NCBI RefSeq assembly: GCF_003253565.1 | Contig: NZ_QKUF01000009.1 | Span: 124,001 to 188,000, forward strand | Direction: 5' to 3' | DNA: 64,000 bases | DNA from: Thermosporothrix hazakensis | Lineage (GTDB): Bacteria; Chloroflexota; Ktedonobacteria; Ktedonobacterales; Ktedonobacteraceae | Part shown: positions 49,720 to 57,485 of the stretch, one piece after another | Numbering within the stretch: the first letter of the stretch is position 1 | How the letters are laid out: each line of letters begins with the position of its first letter | Notes under the pieces: model-generated | Database searches by the model: none | Seen by the model: only the letters and a program-made list of their open reading frames with translations | Told to the model about the DNA's origin: nothing | Position numbers and translations under genes: made by a program

Positions 49720-50916
49720 ATGGGAAGAACTAGCGTATTGGTACATCGACCTGACCGCTTTTTTATCAAGCTGCACTCCGATCTCCTGGAGCTCTGCGAG
49801 GGCGATCACTGCGAGGCGCTGATCCTCGGGGTACTGGAAGAATGGACGAACTCCAAGCTCGACAGCGGTAAGGTTCCGTATATCTACATGTCATATCCGC
49901 AGTGGCAGGCCTCGCTTTACTTCCTCTATGGGCGCTCGACCATCATGCAGGCGTTGCGGCGGCTGGAAGCGCGTGGCCTGATTCGGAAACGCCCCTATCG
50001 CCTGTATGGGAAAGATACCTATCAGTACTGGCTGCACGTGGAGCTGATAAACGCCCGCTTGCAGGAACTCCCCGCTCGGGAACCTGTGCCTGTTCCCTCG
50101 TTGGAAAATGGATGCGTCCCAAAACAAACCCGTCTAAAAATAAACGCCTTCGGCTCTGATGACGTTCAAAATCAGACGGGTGACCCGTTTAAAATTGGAC
50201 TCAACATAGAATCCGGAACACAGAATTCATATTCCACACAATGCGAGAGAGAGGTGCCCTGTCAAAAACAGGCTGTGCCTCCGGTCTCCGCTGCCATGCG
50301 CGCTCGCGCTGCTGTGTTTGAGCGATCAGAAGAGGTGACGCGAACGGCACCAATCGCTGTGAGCGCGCAAACAAGCTGTAAGCAAGAGGAGATATTGGTT
50401 GCAAGCAGGCTGTCGGCATCACAGGCGCGCTTGAAGCGAGAAGCTGCCCAATCTCTCCCGGCAAAGCAAGAGCGCAAGCTTGCACCGGCTGTAGAGGCTA
50501 TTCTAGGCGCCTGGGATCAGATTCATGCCAAGCGTATGCCGCGTGTGCCCGAAAACATCCAGGCTGCTACCGAACTGGCACGCATTGAGGCCAGTGCGGA
50601 GGATGTGCGTGCTATTCGTGATCGCTTGCTTGCTCAGCAGGATGGCTGGTGGCGTGCACGTGGGGTGAGGTTGAAGGATGTGTTGCATCACTATGACCTT
50701 GCAGCCCTCGGCCCGCTTCAGCAGCCCGTCCAGGCCAGGCCGGAAGCCGTACACTATATCACACTCAGTGATGCTGAAAGGGAGGAACATAAGTTGCAGA
50801 AGAAGTTACAGGATCAGCAGCGTAGAGAAGCGTTGAAAATAGATCGAGAGGCATTTGCAAAGCTGCCTCTTCAGGAACAACTGGCATTCTTGCGAGAGAA
50901 AGGCTTTCTATCGTGA
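49720..50916 (+). CDS. Replisome-organiser-like protein with winged-helix domain
   Basis: A 398-residue protein that I read as a phage-type replication protein. N-terminal winged helix (about 15-110: IMQALRRLEARGLIRKRPYR is the recognition and wing part). Residues 120-250 are low complexity and polar. The C-terminal block VRAIRDRLLAQQDGWWRARGVRLKDVLHHYDL (about residues 298-330) has the Trp-Trp/Arg-Leu-Lys pattern seen at the end of DnaD-like organisers. It ends 14 bp before the helicase-loader gene, as in phage DnaD/DnaC pairs. ATG at 49720 has GGGGGAT upstream; 49711 is too close to it. Plasmid- or phage-derived, or chromosomal, cannot be decided. Confidence 0.6.
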   Translation: MGRTSVLVHRPDRFFIKLHSDLLELCEGDHCEALILGVLEEWTNSKLDSGKVPYIYMSYPQWQASLYFLYGRSTIMQALRRLEARGLIRKRPYRLYGKDTYQYWLHVELINARLQELPAREPVPVPSLENGCVPKQTRLKINAFGSDDVQNQTGDPFKIGLNIESGTQNSYSTQCEREVPCQKQAVPPVSAAMRARAAVFERSEEVTRTAPIAVSAQTSCKQEEILVASRLSASQARLKREAAQSLPAKQERKLAPAVEAILGAWDQIHAKRMPRVPENIQAATELARIEASAEDVRAIRDRLLAQQDGWWRARGVRLKDVLHHYDLAALGPLQQPVQARPEAVHYITLSDAEREEHKLQKKLQDQQRREALKIDREAFAKLPLQEQLAFLREKGFLS

Positions 50917-50930
50917 CAGGAGGAAATGGG

Positions 50931-51794
50931 ATGCACGGAGACAATTCCTATTTGTGGAGGCAACAGTCTGAATTTCGCCCGCTGTTTCAGGCGAGCGACG
51001 TGGAGGCGATCATCCCGAGCGGACGGAGAAGCATCGAGCCGCCTGAAGAGCTGTTTTGGACCTGTCCCGTTTGTGGACCGATGCCGCCCAAGTGCGTTCC
51101 CGGACAACATTACTGGATTCGGACGACATGTGAGTGTGAGAAGCGTGCCAATCGGGCAAGGCAGGAAGCGGAGAAACGGCAAAAGAAGTGCGAAGAGATG
51201 CGCAAGCGAACGTTCGCGGGCTGGCTTGGCAGGCAGTGGGACGACGCGAAAGCTATCGAGTTTCTCTCTTCGCGCACGTTTGCCAATTTTGACATGACTC
51301 GAGAATTGGAGGCCTATGGCAAGGCCCTTGCCTTTGCCAATGAGCCCAAAGGGAATTTGCTGCTGTATGGCCCCAGTGGCACCGGCAAGACTCATCTGGC
51401 GGCGGCCATTTGCAACAAGCTGCGAGAGCAGGAAGGGCAGCGCGAGCCCATCGCCAGCCTGTTTGCTTCGGCGGTGAGCTTTCTGAGAACCTATCGCGAC
51501 ACCCGCCGGATGCTTGATCAGACCCAACACATTCGCTTGATGCAGCAGGCGATCCATACGGCGGTCTTGGTGCTCGATGATGTGGACAAGGGCGAGCGCA
51601 CCGCTGAACGCCAGGAAATCTACTGGATGATTATGGATGAACGCTCGAAGGCCGGCCGGCCAACGGTGATCAGCGTAAATGAACGGGATGAGTTGGTCCA
51701 CTATATCGGGAGTGCCGCCTTATCTCGCTTCTCACGCGGGCTTGTCTCGGTTCAGATGCGCTCGGACGATTATCGCTTGCTGGAGGAGGTGTGA
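50931..51794 (+). CDS. DnaC/DnaI-type helicase loader (AAA+ ATPase)
   Basis: A 287-residue loader that should place the replicative helicase on DNA. N-terminal zinc-binding region with CPVCGP (Cys45, Cys48), Cys55 and CEC (67, 69), as in DnaI; then an AAA+ domain with Walker A GPSGTGKTH (147-155), Walker B AVLVLDDVDKGE (about 205), sensor VISVNERDE and the arginine-finger region LSRFSRGLVSVQM. ATG at 50931 has AGGAGG at a 7-nt spacing. The protein resembles IstB of IS21 in the ATPase part only; the Cys-rich N terminus and the partner gene make DnaC/DnaI far more likely. Confidence 0.8.
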   Translation: MHGDNSYLWRQQSEFRPLFQASDVEAIIPSGRRSIEPPEELFWTCPVCGPMPPKCVPGQHYWIRTTCECEKRANRARQEAEKRQKKCEEMRKRTFAGWLGRQWDDAKAIEFLSSRTFANFDMTRELEAYGKALAFANEPKGNLLLYGPSGTGKTHLAAAICNKLREQEGQREPIASLFASAVSFLRTYRDTRRMLDQTQHIRLMQQAIHTAVLVLDDVDKGERTAERQEIYWMIMDERSKAGRPTVISVNERDELVHYIGSAALSRFSRGLVSVQMRSDDYRLLEEV

Positions 51795-51823
51795 GGGGCA
51801 AACCTCCACTGAGGATGTGCCCC
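51795..51823. terminator. Hairpin between convergent loader and deacetylase genes
   Basis: GGGGCA (51795-51800) pairs with TGCCCC (51818-51823), enclosing a second stem CCTC/GAGG with a CACT loop. No T run. It fills the 36 bp between the two opposing stop codons. Confidence 0.5.
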
Positions 51824-51830
51824 TGCGTGT

Positions 51831-52670
51831 CTATTCCGAATCCTTCAGCAGTTGTGGGACCGTGACCAGCTTGTATCCCTGCTTCTGAAGCGTCTCAATG
51901 AGCCGGGGAAGCGCCGCGATCGTCTGGGAGCGATTGCCGCCGCCATCGTGCATCAGGATGATAGAGCCATTGCCCACTTCGCGCATGGCTGTATCGTAGA
52001 TGGAGTTGGGGCCGGGGAGTTTCCAGTCTTCGGTGTCCACATCCCAGAGGATCACCTGCTCACCGAGCTTGCCTGCTTCCTTGAGTACCTGCTTGTTGTA
52101 GTTACCATAGGGCGGGCGCATCAGTGGCGGATAGACCCCGATCGTCTTGTAGATGAGTTCGGCTGTGTTTCTCATCTCATCGTGGATCTGCTTTTGAGAA
52201 AGGGTCTGTAAATTTGGATGTGACCATGTATGGCTCGCAACCACGTGGCCGGCCTGATATTCTTTTTTGATCAGATCGGGGTTCGCCTGGATGTTCTCGC
52301 CCAGCGCGAAGAAGGTCGCTTTGACATGATACTGCTGGAGTATCGCAAGCACCTGCTCGGTGTTTGCGGGATGCGGGCCATCGTCGAAGGTCAGCGCTAC
52401 TTCCTTGAGCTGCCGATTGCCATTCGTGATGGCCTGGGTCACAGTAATGGGCTCGATTGTCGGAGTGGGTGAAGGCGTCGGTGAAGGCGTCGGTGAAGGC
52501 GTTGGCGTGACGGCAACGGTTGGTGTGGCTGTTGCTCGCTGCTGTGCTGTGGCCTGTTCCTGATAGGCGATGAGAAGCCAGACGCCAGCACCTAGAAGAC
52601 AGAGTACCATCAGAGGCAGGACAATTCGGAGGAAGAGTGATGGTCTGGGATTCCGTCCCTGATTTGACAT
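51831..52670 (-). CDS. Polysaccharide deacetylase (NodB family), membrane-anchored
   Basis: A 279-residue carbohydrate esterase 4 protein. One N-terminal transmembrane segment (about 12-35, LPLMVLCLLGAGVWLLIAYQ) followed by a linker with repeated TPTPSPTPSP units, then the NodB domain: TFDDGPHPANT (metal Asp), SHTWSHPNL (two metal His), RPPYGNYN and ILWDVDTEDW, IILMHDGGGNRSQT. Faces outward and deacetylates peptidoglycan or chitin-like polymers. ATG at 52670 follows AAAGG; the ORF's 40 extra residues are doubtful. Confidence 0.92.
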   Translation of the reverse strand: MSNQGRNPRPSLFLRIVLPLMVLCLLGAGVWLLIAYQEQATAQQRATATPTVAVTPTPSPTPSPTPSPTPTIEPITVTQAITNGNRQLKEVALTFDDGPHPANTEQVLAILQQYHVKATFFALGENIQANPDLIKKEYQAGHVVASHTWSHPNLQTLSQKQIHDEMRNTAELIYKTIGVYPPLMRPPYGNYNKQVLKEAGKLGEQVILWDVDTEDWKLPGPNSIYDTAMREVGNGSIILMHDGGGNRSQTIAALPRLIETLQKQGYKLVTVPQLLKDSE

Positions 52671-53146
52671 TGAGAGATGCCTTTCTAGTATAGAGAAACA
52701 ATACAGGTTTTTTATAGAAAGATGTTTTAAATAGTGCGCTTCATCCGCTTTCCTGTTGGCCGGATGTGCCAGAGATGAAGCTGATGTCACAGTCCATACG
52801 TTCGCTGGTAGGGTCCGCTGCTTGAGGACCAGGATCCATGTGGATCTATAGAAAGAAATGCGTGGATTGATTGATTTGTTGCGCTTAAAATCGCGAGAAA
52901 TCGTTTTTCAGAACGACATTGCAGCATCTCTCAGGCTGAAAGGGATAGAAATGCAGGCTCGAACCGCGCTGAAAGAGAGGTGACGCCTTTGAAGAAGATG
53001 CGAGGGAGGGGCGTGAGAGAAGGATATAAGGTATAACAGGCAAAATCTGTTGATCGATCCCATGCAGGTATAACTTGGGCTGCCTGTATGCTCCTTCCCA
53101 TCGAGGAGCGAAGAAAAGGAGTATTGCTGTTTGGAACAGTTGTCAC
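52671..53146. other. Intergenic region between divergent genes, little visible
   Basis: No gene and no clear dyad. A TATAAC at about 53071 and another at 53033 are possible -10 boxes for the downstream gene; -35 boxes are poor. Confidence 0.3.
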
Positions 53147-54090
53147 ATGCTATACCCTTTTTTCCCTGTCGCGCATTCGATGCTCTCGGCTGCCGCGCTC
53201 CGGCGTGAGGTGCTGACTCACTATGGCTTTCAGAGCCTGCCTGATTGCATCCTGCTCTCTCGGGGGGTGAATGATTCCTATCTGGTCAGGGGGCCTGAGG
53301 AGCGGTTTACCCTGCGCATCTATCGGGCGGGCTGGCGTTCTCGAGACGCGATCCGTTATGAGCTTGAGCTGCTGCACCATCTCGATCAGCGGGGCATTGC
53401 AGTTTCGACGCCGATCAGCCGGGAGGATGGCGAGTATCTCACGGAGCTGCTCGCGCCGGAAGGGCCCCGTTTCGCGGTTCTCTTCAGCTATGCGCCCGGG
53501 GAGCCGCCCGACAGGCATAGCGTTGAAGACAGCTATATACATGGGCGAGCGCTGGCCGCGATGCATAACGCCGCTGATAGCTTCTCGCCATCAGTGCAGC
53601 GAGAGGCGCTTGATTTGTCTGTGCTGCTCGATGCTTCGTTGCAGACATTGGAACCGCTGCATTCCTGGGTCGTTGCCGATTGGGCCTCCCTGGAGCAGTT
53701 TGCTGAGCAGGGGCTTGATTATGGAGCGTGTCACGGAGATAGCCACATTCTGAATGAGCATCTTGACGGCGCTCGTATGGTCACATTGTTCGATTTTGAC
53801 TGCTGCGGTCCCGGCTGGCGTGCCTATGATCTGGCTACCGTGCGTTGGTGCGAGGGCTTCTATCATATGGACCCCGATGACAGGCTGTGGCGGGCATTCT
53901 TGAAGGGCTATACCGAACTGCGACCAATCGAGGCGGATCAGAAACGTATTCCCGCTTTGGTGGCGATTCGCGAGATCTGGCGCTGATCGCCGCGTTGCAC
54001 TCTGCGTCCAGTCTGCAGGGTTTCGACGCAATTGTGCAACGAACGCTCAGGCTGTTGCGCGAGTGGGAAATGCACAATGCTTTAGAGTAG
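53147..54090 (+). pseudogene. Phosphotransferase (APH/HSK2-like) with a 1-nt frameshift near the 3' end
   Basis: An aminoglycoside-phosphotransferase-fold kinase, likely acting on a small alcohol or amino-alcohol. Kinase signs: RFTLRIYRAGW (Lys/Arg strand), CHGDSHILNEH (catalytic loop H-G-D-x-H-x3-N, about residue 200) and TLFDFDCCGPGWRAYDLA (metal Asp). The open frame ends early after REIWR at 53986, but the expected C terminus continues in the -1 frame as LIAALHSASSLQGFDAIVQ up to a stop at 54090, fitting the family's usual end REIW-x-hydrophobic-LHSA...LREW. A single base deletion near 53980 would join the two. Either a recent pseudogene or a sequencing error. The start ATG 53147 has a distant AAAAGGAG. 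Confidence 0.7.
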
Positions 54091-54109
54091 ATAAGGAGAG
54101 GAGAGCCGA

Positions 54110-54135
54110 GAGCCCGGCAGCATCTTACCGGGCTC
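54110..54135. terminator. Hairpin between convergent phosphotransferase and permease genes
   Basis: GAGCCCGG (54110-54117)/CCGGGCTC (54128-54135), perfect 8-bp stem, 10-nt loop, no T run. Placed between two opposing stop codons. Confidence 0.5.
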
Positions 54136-54146
54136 CACAGGCGCGT

Positions 54147-55778
54147 TTATGGAATCATGCCAGGGAAGACATAGGCCTGTAACAGCACAAGCAAGCCGAC
54201 GAGCGCCGCCAGCGCAAGGCTATGGAAGAAGACATAGCGCAGGATCGAGCCTTCTTCGCCTTTCTGGCCGGTTGCAACACCCGCGACAACGATGCTCTGT
54301 GCGTCAATCATCTTGCCCATGACGCCGCCGCTGCTGTTCGCTGCCGCCGCAAGTACCGGTGAGAAGCCCAGTTTCTCGGCAGTGATGCGCTGCAAGCTGC
54401 CAAAGAGCACGTTGGACGAGGTATCGCTACCCGTCAGGGCAACTCCAAGCCAGCCCAGAAGCGGCGAGAAGAAGGGGAAGAGGACGCCTGTACTGGCGAA
54501 CGCAAGACCCACCGTAGCATCTAGACCTGCGTATCGCGTGGTGTAGCCAAGCGCCAGCATGGCCGCGATGGTCAGCAGCGAGAAGCGGAGCCGCCACAGC
54601 GTGCCGCCGAAAAGCTTGAGCAACGTTAGCGGGCTGAGCCGTAGCAGCAGGCCCGCGAGTATCCCGGTAAGCAAGAGGCCGGTTCCCGTTGCCGAGAGCC
54701 AGTTTAAGCTGAACACTGCTGTTTCAGGCGTCGGCTTTGGGACGACAGGAGGTGCACGAAAGATCAGGTTGTGCAGAAAAGGTACGACAATCTGCGGATT
54801 CGAGATGCTGTTCAGCAGGTTCTTGACCGGCGGGAAGCCCCATAAAAAGAGGATAATTGCCAGGAGCAGCCAGGGCGACCAGGCACGAAAGGCAAGCGAG
54901 AAGGGAATGCTGGTCTCTGGCTCGGCTTCTCGGGCGGCTTCTTCCGGGAATTGCCAGGTTGTGCGTGGATGCCAGATCTTCATAAAACCAACCAGGCAGA
55001 GAATGGAGATCAGCGCTCCGGCAATGTCAACCAGCGTCGGCCCGAAGAAGTTGCTGACGGCAAATTGTGTGATGGCGAAGCTCAGGCCCGCAACCAGGCA
55101 GGCAGGCCAGACTTCCAGCATCCCGCGCCATCCCGCCATTGCCCAGATCAGCCAGAAAGGAACGAGGACCGAGAAAAAGGGAAGCTGACGCCCGATCATA
55201 GCGCTGAGTGTATCAGTGGGAATGTTCGTGACCGAGGCCAGTGCCAGGATAGGGCTTCCGAGCGCTCCAAATGCGACCGGAGCCGTGTTTCCGATCAGTG
55301 CCAGCCCCGCGGCAGGGAGCGGGCGAAAACCAAGCCCGATCAACATGGCCGCCGAAACAGCAACCGGTGTACCAAAGCCTGCCGCGCCCTCGACGAACGC
55401 GCCAAAACTGAAGGCGATCAAGAGCAGTTGCAGCCTCCGGTCGCGCGAGAGGTTCGCAACGGTCTGCTTGATGACCTCGAACATGCCCGTGTGCACCGTG
55501 ATATCGTAGACAAAGATGGCGCCGATGATGATCCAGCCTATCGGGAACAGGCCATAGGCCGCGCCATAGAGCGTTGAGGCGAAGAGCGCCGAGGCGGGCA
55601 TGCGATAAACCAGTAGCGCGATGAGGATTGCTGCGGCCAGCCCGGCGAGTGCAGCCCAATGGGCGCGAATGTGAAATAAAGCCAGCAGGCCGAGCAAAAC
55701 GACGACGGGAAGCGCGGCCACAATGGCCGAAAGCAGGAGATTGTCAAGAACAGGGGTGTATAACTGAGTCCAGTGCAT
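54147..55778 (-). CDS. L-lactate/glycolate permease (LctP family)
   Basis: A 543-residue carrier of the lactate permease family with about 13 hydrophobic segments. Landmarks: IIGAIFVYDITVHTGMFEVIKQTVANLSRDRRLQLLLIAFSFGAFVEGAAGFGTPVAV (about 84-140) and LLGWLGVALTGSDTSSNVLFGSLQ (about 440-463). It imports lactate or glycolate with protons. The glyoxylate genes 3 kb away make glycolate tempting (inference). A 7-2-7 inverted repeat lies upstream. ATG at 55778 follows AGGAGG. Confidence 0.9.
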   Translation of the reverse strand: MHWTQLYTPVLDNLLLSAIVAALPVVVLLGLLALFHIRAHWAALAGLAAAILIALLVYRMPASALFASTLYGAAYGLFPIGWIIIGAIFVYDITVHTGMFEVIKQTVANLSRDRRLQLLLIAFSFGAFVEGAAGFGTPVAVSAAMLIGLGFRPLPAAGLALIGNTAPVAFGALGSPILALASVTNIPTDTLSAMIGRQLPFFSVLVPFWLIWAMAGWRGMLEVWPACLVAGLSFAITQFAVSNFFGPTLVDIAGALISILCLVGFMKIWHPRTTWQFPEEAAREAEPETSIPFSLAFRAWSPWLLLAIILFLWGFPPVKNLLNSISNPQIVVPFLHNLIFRAPPVVPKPTPETAVFSLNWLSATGTGLLLTGILAGLLLRLSPLTLLKLFGGTLWRLRFSLLTIAAMLALGYTTRYAGLDATVGLAFASTGVLFPFFSPLLGWLGVALTGSDTSSNVLFGSLQRITAEKLGFSPVLAAAANSSGGVMGKMIDAQSIVVAGVATGQKGEEGSILRYVFFHSLALAALVGLLVLLQAYVFPGMIP

Positions 55779-55858
55779 GAAATAAACCTCCTTGTTTGGA
55801 GCCGCCTGTCAAGCGATACAACAAAGCTTTCTGGCTCCCACCTTCATAGGGTGAGCGC

Positions 55859-55874
55859 GTTGCAACCTTGCAAC
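55859..55874. promoter_or_regulatory. Inverted repeat upstream of the permease gene
   Basis: GTTGCAA-CC-TTGCAAC, seven perfect pairs, 81 bp before the permease ATG. Possible regulator site; which regulator is unknown. Confidence 0.45.
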
Positions 55875-56012
55875 TGTTGAGAGGTCTGTTAGTGCGTGAT
55901 GGGTCTGTTGATTTCTACCCCTTTCTATGAGGATGCTGAATAGAAAAAGTATACCATACCCTGTACCGGTTTTGATGTCCGTATACAGGCCCATTTTCAG
56001 GAGGGAAAGCCC

Positions 56013-56043
56013 TTGACGTAAGGTATACTCGAAGCGTTATACT
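56013..56043 (+). promoter_or_regulatory. MerR-type promoter with 19-bp spacer
   Basis: TTGACG (56013-56018) and TATACT (56038-56043) are 19 bp apart, the stretched spacing bound by MerR proteins, and the spacer holds an imperfect dyad (GGTATAC.../...GTTATAC). The -10 box is only 6 bp before the ATG at 56050, so the transcript may be leaderless. Confidence 0.6.
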
Positions 56044-56049
56044 ACCATC

Positions 56050-56487
56050 ATGGAAGAAGAACTCACGATTCAAATGGTAGCAGAAAGAACTGGCATCAGC
56101 GCGCATACCCTGCGCTATTATGAGCGTATCGGGCTGCTTGACTCCGTTGAGCGCGCCTCGAATGGTCATCGCCGCTACACTGAAAGAGATCTGGAATGGC
56201 TGACGTTCCTGATGTGCCTGCGTTCTACTGGTATGCCCATCAGGCAGATGAAGCAATATATGGATCTGAAGAAAAAAGGTGCGGGGACCGAACAGGAGCG
56301 CCTGGATCTGCTATTGCTACATCGTAAGCATGTGCTGGATCATATGCATGAGCTGGAGAATAACCTTCATAAGATCGAGAAGAAGATCAGGCTCTATACG
56401 ACGCTGACCACCGATGGGGGTGGATCTGCCATCGAATCGCAGGTAGAGCTCACTGAACAGCCAATGCAGGAAATATCACGGGCGTAG
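56050..56487 (+). CDS. MerR-family transcriptional regulator
   Basis: A 145-residue regulator. The N-terminal winged helix reads LTIQMVAERTGISAHTLRYYERIGLLDSVERASNGHRRYTERDLEWL, the MerR pattern; a long coiled-coil dimer helix (about 80-120) follows, then a short tail without the Cys set of metal sensors. It probably senses an organic compound or stress. The ATG is 6 bp behind its own -10 box. It controls itself and perhaps the divergent permease gene 270 bp away. It meets the IclR gene tail to tail. Confidence 0.88.
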   Translation: MEEELTIQMVAERTGISAHTLRYYERIGLLDSVERASNGHRRYTERDLEWLTFLMCLRSTGMPIRQMKQYMDLKKKGAGTEQERLDLLLLHRKHVLDHMHELENNLHKIEKKIRLYTTLTTDGGGSAIESQVELTEQPMQEISRA

Positions 56488-56518
56488 CTGTACAGATAGA
56501 GAATAATCAGGGAGAAGA

Positions 56519-56548
56519 CGCAGCAGAATCTTGTTTCGACCTGCTGCG
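56519..56548. terminator. Hairpin between convergent MerR and IclR genes
   Basis: CGCAGCAG (56519-56526)/CTGCTGCG (56541-56548), perfect 8-bp stem, 14-nt loop, no T run. Confidence 0.5.
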
Positions 56549-56558
56549 CTTCAACGCT

Positions 56559-57335
56559 TTATCCCAGCGGGAGCAGGTGTTTTTCCTCCAGAGCTGCGGT
56601 TAGAGCGGCGCTGATCCGCTTCAGGTGGGGAATCATAATCGGCGTCTGCATGTTGCTCAGGCGGCTCGATGGGCCTGAGATGCTCATTGCTGCCAGCACC
56701 GTTTCATCAGGGCCATAGACCGGCACCGCAAGGCACCGGACGCCGTCTTCTTGCTCGCCATTGTCCATCGCATAGCCCCGCTGCCGAATCAGCTCCAGTT
56801 CCTGGCGGAGGTGATCGGGGTCGGTGATGGTCTTGTCTGTAAAGGCTGGCAGTCCCGCCTGCGCAATGATGGACGTGACCACGCTATCCGGCTGGTACGC
56901 AAGCAGGACTTTGCCGCATCCAGTCGCATGCAGCGGCACCTTGTTCCCGAGCTCGGTAAACATGCGCACAAGCCGGGTCGGAGGCTGTGCCTGGGCCACA
57001 TACACGGCACGATAGCGCGCCATAATTGCCAGATTGGCCGTTTCGCCGCTGATCTCGACAAGCTGCCGTAGATATGGAGTTGCGAGGGTTGACCAGTCAA
57101 GTGCGGGAAGTTCGACGCCTGCCAGCCGGCGAAAGGCCGGGCCAAGCGCATAGCGCCGTGCCTGATTATCGCGGATGACATACCTGCGTGCCACTAGAGT
57201 TGATAAAAGCCGATGTACTGTCGCTACTGGCTGCCCGGTTGCATTGCTGAGCTCGCTGACCCCGACCCAGCCACCAGACTGGGCCAGGTATTCAAGCAGA
57301 TCTAGCGCTCTTTCGATTGATTGTACTCCGCTCAT
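56559..57335 (-). CDS. IclR-family transcriptional regulator
   Basis: A 258-residue regulator: N-terminal winged helix SIERALDLLEYLAQSGGWVGVSELSNATGQPVATVHRLLSTL and the C-terminal effector domain with LVRMFTELGNKVPLHATGCGKVLLA and GEQEDGVRCLAVPVYGPDETVLAAMSISGP. In E. coli, the IclR member AllR senses allantoin/glyoxylate; this gene sits beside the purine and glyoxylate genes, so it is a good candidate for their regulator (inference). ATG at 57335 follows AAAGGAC. Its own upstream region has CTTTTC-8-GAAAAG behind a TATAAT. Confidence 0.88.
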   Translation of the reverse strand: MSGVQSIERALDLLEYLAQSGGWVGVSELSNATGQPVATVHRLLSTLVARRYVIRDNQARRYALGPAFRRLAGVELPALDWSTLATPYLRQLVEISGETANLAIMARYRAVYVAQAQPPTRLVRMFTELGNKVPLHATGCGKVLLAYQPDSVVTSIIAQAGLPAFTDKTITDPDHLRQELELIRQRGYAMDNGEQEDGVRCLAVPVYGPDETVLAAMSISGPSSRLSNMQTPIMIPHLKRISAALTAALEEKHLLPLG

Positions 57336-57485
57336 GGCTTGTCCTTTTTCGAGCCAGAGAAGGGCCCGCATTTTCTATTTTCTTTTCCACATAGCGAAAA
57401 GATTACTGTATTATATCATAACACGCGCCGCTTCTCGACTCCTCCTCACGCATGAGCGGCAAGGAGGCAGTATTACGCCTGTCGG
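57336..57485. promoter_or_regulatory. Promoter region of the IclR gene
   Basis: Minus-strand TATAAT at about 57410-57415. About 20 nt behind it lies CTTTTC (57385-57390) / GAAAAG (57399-57404) with an 8-nt gap, built from the same GAAAA/TTTTC words as the dyads at the divergent urate/glyoxylate promoters. Confidence 0.4.

Noticed and set aside
50931..51794. IstB of an IS21-type insertion sequence
   Set aside because: There is no IstA transposase or terminal inverted repeat, and the protein has a DnaI-like Cys-rich N terminus next to an organiser-like partner.
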